The notes under the pieces are model-generated. The model was not told the origin of the DNA, made no database searches, and saw only the letters and a list, made by a program, of their open reading frames with translations. Source: a virus. Taken from it: a stretch of 43,377 nucleotides of DNA. The translations under genes were made by a program, and so were the position numbers. The stretch covers positions 1 to 43,377 of IMG/VR virus record IMGVR_UViG_3300021061_000012. The stretch is one strand, 5' to 3'. Each line of letters begins with the position of its first letter. The first letter of the stretch is position 1. This document shows, in pieces, positions 38,665 through 43,377 of this stretch.

Positions 38665-39626
38665 TAGACTGTCTCCTTTACTCGTTTCCAGTTAACTCGG
38701 AATGTGCGGAATCCTTTCCGCTCGTACGCTTCAATCCAGGTCGGACCCTGGACGCCGGCGTTGATTGAGAACCCGTCACCGGTGACCTTCTCTGCATCAC
38801 CGATCTTCAAAAGCAGCTGAGCCTTAATGCCTTCCCGTTGCGTCTCGGCTTCTTTGATAGCGTTGCCTAATTCTCGATATCTACTCGCCAACTGTGCGAT
38901 TTCCGCATCACCTCGGGCATCGAAAATCTTTCCAGGGTCCGCGTATCCGTAGAGTCGGGCGATGAACTTGGCGTCACGCGAGAAGTCAGGCACCGGTTCC
39001 TTACCACTTGCGATGGTGAACCAGAACGAAGCGACCTGGCTCTTGATAGCATCGATAATCTTGGCGTCTGGCTCCCGCTTGATAAGCACAAGGCGATTGC
39101 CACCGACCAAGGCGCCGATATAGCAGAAGGCACGTCCACTGACTGCCAGCTGGTGCTGTACCTGAATCTCGATGTGGGGTGGGGCTTCAATGTTGCCGGC
39201 ATCATCTTCTGCCCAGCCGTTTTGGAAGGCGAGGCTGTCAACGTTCTTGATTTCGAGCAGACCGCGGTAGTCCTTTCCCTTATAAGAGGGGCCAGGTAAG
39301 GGGCCACCGGCATCGATAGCGAAGTCGAAGCTGGCTCCCATCCTGAGCTGGTCATCGCGCATGTACTCAGTCATCCGGCGCACCTGCCAGCCCTGGTCTT
39401 TGGCGATTCCTTCCGCGATGGCGTCCTGAAGTCGATTGCCCCATTTCATGCGCTCGTTTGATTCGATTTCCACAACAACCTGGTCCCGCTTACGGTGCCA
39501 GAGCTCAAACAAGGTACAATAGGGGCTAACCCCAAAAAGAGCTGCCACCTCGGTTGAGGTGATGTCTTGAGCTCGCAGCTTCAACCAAGCCGCTTCGTTC
39601 TCCGGGTTGATGACTTGAATTGCCAT
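38664..39626 (-). CDS. YqaJ/lambda-Exo-type exonuclease
   Basis: 320 residues; resects dsDNA ends to give ssDNA for the annealase. The N-terminal WLKLRAQDITSTEVAALFGVSPY is the YqaJ signature. The active-site region has MKWGNRLQDAIAEGIA, GASFDFAI and the E-x-K box LLEIKN, then HIEIQVQHQLAVSG, all typical. CGGAGGACGAGCAC precedes ATG 39626 and the strong pL promoter lies about 40 bp further upstream, so this is the first gene of the early leftward operon. Confidence 0.92.
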   Translation of the reverse strand: MAIQVINPENEAAWLKLRAQDITSTEVAALFGVSPYCTLFELWHRKRDQVVVEIESNERMKWGNRLQDAIAEGIAKDQGWQVRRMTEYMRDDQLRMGASFDFAIDAGGPLPGPSYKGKDYRGLLEIKNVDSLAFQNGWAEDDAGNIEAPPHIEIQVQHQLAVSGRAFCYIGALVGGNRLVLIKREPDAKIIDAIKSQVASFWFTIASGKEPVPDFSRDAKFIARLYGYADPGKIFDARGDAEIAQLASRYRELGNAIKEAETQREGIKAQLLLKIGDAEKVTGDGFSINAGVQGPTWIEAYERKGFRTFRVNWKRVKETV

Positions 39627-39664
39627 GTGCTCGTCCTCCGATGTTTAGCTATGCCTTATTACGG

Positions 39665-39698
39665 TGTTGAGTATATCGCAACACTATTGTGCTGTCAA
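39665..39698 (-). promoter_or_regulatory. Early leftward promoter pL with operator-like site 4
   Basis: Minus strand: TTGACA (39698-39693), 17-bp spacer, TATACT (39675-39670), a near-consensus sigma70 promoter. The operator motif TGTTGCGATATACTCAACA (39683-39665) covers the -10 and has TGTTG / CAACA symmetric ends. It should be shut in the lysogen and open on induction. Confidence 0.85.
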
Positions 39699-39766
39699 CA
39701 ACAATTTAAAAAAAGTTTTTGCGAGTGTTTCGGAGGTGCTACGGTCGAACTACATTGATGATGAAA

Positions 39767-40390
39767 CTAGGGACGGAGCCAGACGACAGGAGCGACCCAA
39801 TCGAAGGCGACGTTCTCCGCAGCGGTGAGTGTGCCGTAGAAGCCGGACATGAGGTTGAACGTTCCAGGCTTGTAGCCGCGGAGAACGAAACCCATAGTAG
39901 GGCGACCGTCTTTCGGTGCAGCAAGGCAGAAACGCCCTACGACATCTGCACTGGCAGGCTGTGGCTTGAGCGCATAGAGAAGCCAGCCGTCGATTAGATC
40001 ATGTTCGGAACGGCCTGTACGGCAGCGAACAGCAACACAGTCCGGCGGCAAATCCGCTGGCCCAGGTACGAGCTCAGGATTTTTGGAATCGAGCAAATGT
40101 AGATTCGCGGACTGGTCGACGTAGCCGATAACGGGAACGGTGCGGGCACCATCGTCAGGAACGGCGATGCCTGCGTGGCGGATGACGTCTGCAAGAGGAA
40201 CATCGAGAATGTCTGCGAATTGGCGTGCCTCGTGAAGCTGCATCGCTCGCTTGCCGCGAAGCATAAGCGAAAGCGCAGAAGGGTCAAGCGGCTTGCCGTG
40301 GCGCCCGCGAATCTTACGAGCAAAACGCCGCTGCGAACCGTAGGGGCTTTTCCTTATCAGATCATTGAACCATTCTGTGTCTATCTTCAT
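39767..40390 (-). CDS. CI-like phage repressor with degenerate S24-like domain
   Basis: 207 residues from ATG 40390 (GACGGGAC upstream); longer in-frame sequence upstream contains operators and is not coding. The N-terminal half is a helix-turn-helix (RRFARKIRGRHGKPLDPSALSLMLRGKRAMQLHEA). The C-terminal half follows the LexA/CI fold (VPVIGYVDQSA, ELVPGPADLPPDCVAVRC, HDLIDGWLLYAL) but I see neither the catalytic Ser in its usual G-x-SM context nor the K of the KRL segment. RecA-stimulated self-cleavage therefore looks unlikely. It is transcribed leftward, divergent from the Cro-like gene. Confidence 0.85.
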   Translation of the reverse strand: MKIDTEWFNDLIRKSPYGSQRRFARKIRGRHGKPLDPSALSLMLRGKRAMQLHEARQFADILDVPLADVIRHAGIAVPDDGARTVPVIGYVDQSANLHLLDSKNPELVPGPADLPPDCVAVRCRTGRSEHDLIDGWLLYALKPQPASADVVGRFCLAAPKDGRPTMGFVLRGYKPGTFNLMSGFYGTLTAAENVAFDWVAPVVWLRP

Positions 40391-40426
40391 TGTCCCGTCT
40401 TCTGGGTTTTGTTTTTCCGCAATGAG

Positions 40427-40445
40427 TGTTGCACAAATCCAAACA
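40427..40445. promoter_or_regulatory. Operator-like site 7, near the repressor start
   Basis: TGTTGCACAAATCCAAACA matches the motif at TTGC--AAATC-----ACA positions. It lies 37 bp upstream of the repressor ATG and could serve in autoregulation of the repressor promoter, which has no obvious strong boxes. Confidence 0.5.
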
Positions 40446-40457
40446 CCAGTCAATCTC

Positions 40458-40475
40458 GTCGGTGTCTTCTCCGAC
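40458..40475. repeat. Inverted repeat in the immunity region
   Basis: GTCGG, 8-base loop, CCGAC. It lies between operator sites 7 and 5, in the repressor/pR intergenic region. It may be a further regulator site or an RNA hairpin in the repressor leader. Confidence 0.5.
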
Positions 40476-40488
40476 GGGAAAATTTCGC

Positions 40489-40517
40489 TTGACAGAACAT
40501 TGCGAAAATCATAATAT
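40489..40517 (+). promoter_or_regulatory. Early rightward promoter pR with operator-like site 5
   Basis: TTGACA (40489-40494), 17-bp spacer, TAATAT (40512-40517), near-consensus. The motif CATTGCGAAAATCATAATA (40498-40516) fills the spacer and -10. The in-frame ATG at 40516 lies inside the -10 and cannot start translation of this message, which fixes the Cro-like start at 40564. Confidence 0.85.
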
Positions 40518-40563
40518 GTTGGGTAATTCTCAATACCAACCAGCAACAGAGGACGAAGTGTCT

Positions 40564-40815
40564 ATGCAACTATCCCCAGCTGAGTATGTCATCCATGTGT
40601 TTAAAGGAGTGAGGCCAGCGGCTCGCGCTATCGGTCGATGCCCTGCCAGTGTCTCGCGCTGGAAAGAACCGAAGTCAAAGCGCGGTCTCGATGGAAACGT
40701 ACCGCACGCGGTGCAGCGGAAGATTCTTGAGCTCGCCAAGGCGTTCGATCTGGACATTACTCCTGACGATCTCATTCATGGTCGGCGTATTTCGAAGAAG
40801 AAGATGAAGTCGTAA
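40564..40815 (+). CDS. Cro/YdaS-like DNA-binding protein
   Basis: 83 residues from ATG 40564 (AGAGGA about 10 bases upstream). The HTH is VIHVFKGVRPAARAIGRCPASVSRWKEP, the layout of Cro/YdaS proteins, followed by VPHAVQRKILELAKAFDLDITPDDL, typical for that family. It is the first gene under pR, divergent from the repressor, so it should antagonise it and favour lytic growth. Confidence 0.85.
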   Translation: MQLSPAEYVIHVFKGVRPAARAIGRCPASVSRWKEPKSKRGLDGNVPHAVQRKILELAKAFDLDITPDDLIHGRRISKKKMKS

Positions 40816-40830
40816 TTTTTTTGTAAACCG

Positions 40831-40849
40831 TGATGCGGAAATCACAATG
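40831..40849. promoter_or_regulatory. Operator-like site 6, before the next rightward gene
   Basis: TGATGCGGAAATCACAATG matches the motif and overlaps the ATG at 40847. Possible boxes TTGTAA (40821-40826) and ACAATG (40844-40849) are weak. It could act as a roadblock or translational-start-region operator for the early operon. Confidence 0.5.
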
Positions 40850-41050
40850 GCACAGATTCAAGATGAAATTCCAATGCCGAAGAATGAGAACCCGAAAGTT
40901 TACTGGCGTTCTCATGTTTGTCAGCCAGGAGCTAAGCGCGAGTCAAAGGCTGGCGCTGTCCGTTATGTGTTAATGCAACCGGCTCTTGACTCTCGTTACG
41001 CAGTGGGGACGTGCCCCAACTGCAAAAAACAGATTGTTGCTGAATACTAA
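40847..41050 (+). CDS. Hypothetical protein, 67 aa
   Basis: ATG 40847 with GCGGA 7 bases upstream; ATG 40874 is a weaker alternative. The C-terminal CPNCKK and an upstream Cys (SHVC) suggest a small zinc site. It begins a tightly spaced rightward operon leading to the helicase (2 bases apart). No family recognised. Confidence 0.62.
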   Translation: MAQIQDEIPMPKNENPKVYWRSHVCQPGAKRESKAGAVRYVLMQPALDSRYAVGTCPNCKKQIVAEY

Positions 41051-41052
41051 AC

Positions 41053-42450
41053 ATGAGTCTCACCCTACGCCCCTATCAGCAGGACATCATCGACCAAGCC
41101 CGCGAGCTCATGCGGCAGGGGGTCCGATCAATCCTGCTGCAGCTGCCTACCGGCGCCGGCAAGACCGTACTAACAGCCAAGATGCTGAAGACGTCTGCCG
41201 AAAAGGGTATGGGTTCTTGGTTCGTGGTTCACCGTCGCGAGCTCATTAAGCAATCCATTCGGACTTTTGAAACGGTCGGCGTGCGTCATGGGGTAGTCGC
41301 TAACGGCTTTTTTGCAGACCATCGACAGCTTGTGCAGATTGCCTCAGTCCAAACGTTAGCGAATCGCTATGTACGCCTACGCCGGCCGAAACTTATTGTC
41401 TGGGACGAAGCCCACCACGTAGCAGCGGCCGGCTGGTCCAAGATATTCGACGCCATCCCTGACGCTTTCCATATCGGACTTACTGCAACCCCTGAACGCT
41501 TAGACGGAACCGGACTCGGTCGCTGGTTTAACCAGATGATTCAGGGTCCGTCTGTCTCGTGGCTTATCGAAAACGGATTCCTTGCACCTTACCGACTCTT
41601 CGCACCAGGAGGGGTGAACCTTGCCGGCGTTCACACGCGCATGGGCGACTTCGTTAGGTCGGAGTTACAGGCTGCCGTGGATAAGCCGACTATCACCGGC
41701 GATGCCATACGACACTACCAACGATATGCCAACGGAAAACGCGCCGTCGTCTTCTGCGTCTCAATCGAGCACAGCAAGCACGTCTGCGCACAATTCAACC
41801 AAGCGGGAATCCCCGCGGCCCACGTCGACGGAGAAACGGAGGTAGACGAACGGGACAACGCAATCAGGAGGTTTGAAAATGGAGCAATCAGGGTACTGTG
41901 CAACGTTGAATTGTTCGGTGAAGGTTTTGACCTTCCGGCTCTGGAAGTGGCGATTCTGCTTCGTCCTACCCATAGCTTGGGTCTGTACCTACAGCAAGTC
42001 GGACGAGCGCTGCGAACAAACGAAGGAAAATCTGAAGCCATCATCCTGGACCACGTCAACAACGTCGAACGCCACGGCTTGCCAGATGAAGATAGAGCCT
42101 GGTCCTTATCCGGACGAGGCGAGCGATCTAAGCACAACGTCGATTCTACGGCAAGCGTACGTATCTGCCCCAAATGCTTTGCGGCCCAGTTTCCTGGAAG
42201 AACCTCCTGCAGCTTCTGCGGTGCGCCGTTCGAAGTTAAGGCGCGCGAAGTCGTATATCAAGAAGGCGAGCTGCAAGAAATCGATACTACACAAATCCGC
42301 CGTCAAAGGATGCGCGAGCAAGGGCAAGCGCAAACGTTCGAAGACTTAGTCGAGCTCGGTAAAGCTCGTGGATATAAACGCCCGCACCTGTGGGCGAAAC
42401 ATTTATGGAATGCGCGACAAGCGCGAAAACTAGAAAGGGGGATTGTATGA
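41053..42450 (+). CDS. DEAH-box superfamily 2 helicase
   Basis: 465 residues. Motif I PTGAGKT at 32-38, motif II DEAH at 118-121, motif III TATP at 144-147, the C-terminal domain with VVFCVSIEHSKHV, and motif VI QQVGRALR. A four-Cys zinc finger (CPKCFAAQFPGRTSCSFCG) follows near 370-395. This SSL2/RecQ-like phage helicase type works in replication or recombination-dependent repair. Its stop overlaps the next start (ATGA). Confidence 0.92.
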   Translation: MSLTLRPYQQDIIDQARELMRQGVRSILLQLPTGAGKTVLTAKMLKTSAEKGMGSWFVVHRRELIKQSIRTFETVGVRHGVVANGFFADHRQLVQIASVQTLANRYVRLRRPKLIVWDEAHHVAAAGWSKIFDAIPDAFHIGLTATPERLDGTGLGRWFNQMIQGPSVSWLIENGFLAPYRLFAPGGVNLAGVHTRMGDFVRSELQAAVDKPTITGDAIRHYQRYANGKRAVVFCVSIEHSKHVCAQFNQAGIPAAHVDGETEVDERDNAIRRFENGAIRVLCNVELFGEGFDLPALEVAILLRPTHSLGLYLQQVGRALRTNEGKSEAIILDHVNNVERHGLPDEDRAWSLSGRGERSKHNVDSTASVRICPKCFAAQFPGRTSCSFCGAPFEVKAREVVYQEGELQEIDTTQIRRQRMREQGQAQTFEDLVELGKARGYKRPHLWAKHLWNARQARKLERGIV

Positions 42451-42596
42451 CCGTTGAACCGTTGGTCGAAGATGACCAAGAATGCTTTGCCGGCTCCCGG
42501 TGTATGGGAGTCATCTTAATTATGGCGCTCACCGGATTTGTCTGGCTTCTGGTCGGTATTGCTGTTGGCTGGGCTATCTGGGGTGGTGTCTCATGA
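42447..42596 (+). CDS. Single-pass membrane protein, 49 aa
   Basis: Start at ATG 42447, overlapping the helicase stop, behind GGGGG. Acidic N-terminus (VEPLVEDDQECF) and one membrane helix (GVILIMALTGFVWLLVGIAVGWAIW). The stop overlaps the next start. Unusual within a replication operon; function unknown. Confidence 0.62.
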   Translation: MTVEPLVEDDQECFAGSRCMGVILIMALTGFVWLLVGIAVGWAIWGGVS

Positions 42597-42817
42597 GTTG
42601 TGTATGCCAAGCGACAGGATGCGAGATTCGCGTTAAGAGCAACAAGCTGTTTTGCACAAGGCACTGGCGCATGGTGCCTTACAAGTTTCAGCTCCGGATT
42701 TTAGAAGCGTACGACTCGGCCAAGTCATCGGAGCTGAACTATAAATGGATTTCAGCTGTCAAGGACGCTATACGCGTCGTCCGCGACATCGAGGAAAGCA
42801 GTAAGCAACGCGTTTAA
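42593..42817 (+). CDS. Small Cys-rich phage protein, 74 aa
   Basis: ATG 42593 overlaps the preceding stop by ATGA. The N-terminus CVCQATGCEIRVKSNKLFC then TRHWRMVP is the pattern 'C-x3-GC ... C-x2-HW-x-x-P' of a small zinc-binding phage protein frequently found beside VRR-NUC and helicase genes. A helical C-terminal half follows. Confidence 0.68.
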   Translation: MSCVCQATGCEIRVKSNKLFCTRHWRMVPYKFQLRILEAYDSAKSSELNYKWISAVKDAIRVVRDIEESSKQRV

Positions 42818-42838
42818 ACCGTCTTCATTCCCTTTTAT

Positions 42839-43159
42839 ATGCCAGAAACATCTTTATTGCGTGACATTCAGGTCGCACTATCGCGAGCTGGTGCGCGCGT
42901 CTTTCGCAACAACGTCGGCTTATTTACGACAGACAGTGGCGCGAAGGTGCGTACTGGTTTGTGCGTTGGGAGCTCTGACCTAATTGGCTGGACTGCGAAC
43001 GGGCGATTCCTTGCCGTTGAAGTCAAGACACCGAAGGGTCGACTGACCCAAGAGCAAATACATTTTATCGATGCCGTGCGAGCTCATGGCGGTGTGGCTT
43101 TCTGTGCTCGTTCGGTTGAGGAGGCGATAACCAAGCTAAACGAAGGCCAAACTATATGA
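42839..43159 (+). CDS. VRR-NUC domain nuclease
   Basis: 106 residues, one PD-(D/E)xK nuclease domain: GSSDLIG with D47, AVEVKTPKGRLTQEQ with E61 and K63, and the downstream FIDAVRAHGGVAFCARS. VRR-NUC proteins cut branched DNA and are common in phage replication modules. It lies between the helicase and the primase-helicase, whose start overlaps its stop (ATGA). No clear ribosome site is seen. Confidence 0.9.
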   Translation: MPETSLLRDIQVALSRAGARVFRNNVGLFTTDSGAKVRTGLCVGSSDLIGWTANGRFLAVEVKTPKGRLTQEQIHFIDAVRAHGGVAFCARSVEEAITKLNEGQTI

Positions 43160-43377
43160 CCGAATACGATTTTAAAGGGCTTGCCCGTGCCCTTCTTTCA
43201 CGGGCGCGTGAATTACTCCCTATATGGTTGCCAGGGGGAAAGCTTGTTGGACATGAATATATGTGCGGCAGTCTGCGGGGTGAGCGTGGAGACTCACTAC
43301 GCGTAAACATCAATACAGGCCTGTGGGCTGATTTTGCAGGCGTCGACAAGGGTGGCGACCTTGTCTCTCTCTACGCA
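43156..43377 (+). CDS. Primase-helicase, N-terminal part (continues at base 2 across the circular join)
   Basis: ATG 43156 overlaps the VRR-NUC stop. The 35 codons before the internal Met at 43261 (base 11) read MTEYDFKGLARALLSRARE... then LPIWLPGGKLVGHEY, in frame with the long reading frame at the left end. The start of the protein matches the N-terminal primase-type region (small helical lead, then GGK and the HEYMCGSLRGE segment). The zinc cysteines typical of bacterial primases are mostly absent, so the zinc site looks degenerate. Confidence 0.92.
   Translation, partial: MTEYDFKGLARALLSRARELLPIWLPGGKLVGHEYMCGSLRGERGDSLRVNINTGLWADFAGVDKGGDLVSLYA
43251..43377. repeat. Terminal direct repeat, right copy
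   Basis: Identical to bases 1-127; see the left copy. It should be removed once when the sequence is circularised. Confidence 0.93.

Noticed and set aside
39719-39997. Rightward frame over the 3' end of the repressor gene
   Set aside because: Antisense to a confidently assigned gene and lacking a ribosome site.
40391-40546. Upstream extension of the repressor to 40546
   Set aside because: Would place pR and operators inside the coding sequence; ATG 40390 starts the HTH domain cleanly.
40426-40563. Upstream extension of the Cro-like protein to 40426 or 40516
   Set aside because: The extension covers two operator sites and the pR -35/-10 boxes; the message starts after 40517.
1-43377. CRISPR array or insertion sequence
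   Set aside because: No regularly spaced repeats and no transposase or terminal inverted repeats were found.

Overview
The window looks like one complete, circularly assembled genome of a temperate, short-tailed (podovirus-type) phage. The first 127 bases (1-127) are repeated exactly at the end (43251-43377), so the unit genome is 43,250 bp. The primase-helicase gene runs through that artificial join. The virion genes combine a Bordetella BPP-1-like capsid set (Bbp19-, scaffold-, capsid- and Bbp16-type proteins) with a T7-like portal, tail tube and internal core. There is no phage RNA polymerase. The host is not identifiable directly. The candidate attP carries the 3' half of a bacterial tRNA-Thr(CGT) gene, and the protein families point to a Gram-negative, probably proteobacterial, host.

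Layout. (1) 40.4-43.4 kb and 0-3.5 kb, rightward: Cro-like protein, helicase, VRR-NUC nuclease, primase-helicase, a candidate iteron origin at 2.13-2.31 kb and small unknown genes. (2) 3.6-29.7 kb, rightward: terminase, GNAT protein, portal, scaffold, capsid, tail tube, three internal core proteins (one a 2,368-residue polyvalent protein), tail fibre and a lysis-like cassette. (3) 29.8-33.3 kb, mostly leftward: tyrosine integrase, a tightly overlapped small-gene operon, its promoter, the attP site and an HTH regulator. (4) 33.4-39.6 kb, mostly leftward: small membrane, secreted and zinc-binding proteins, an array of tRNA-like elements, an RlpA-like protein, a cold-shock protein, a RecT annealase with an added OB-like domain and a YqaJ/lambda-Exo-type exonuclease. 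(5) 39.6-40.6 kb: the immunity switch, with a CI-like repressor, promoters pL and pR and the Cro-like gene.

How it works together (inference): one 19-bp motif close to TRTTGCGAWAATCWCAACA sits at pL, at pR, next to the repressor gene and also directly at the promoters of the terminase, GNAT and tail-fibre genes. The repressor or Cro may therefore control the virion genes directly, without a lambda-Q-like relay. An exact 19-bp repeat flanks the tRNA-derived attP core and looks like an arm-type integration site. The most unusual items are this distributed operator set, the tRNA-like array at 34.57-35.12 kb, and a small gene embedded in frame +1 just after a zeta-kinase-like domain of the giant virion protein.
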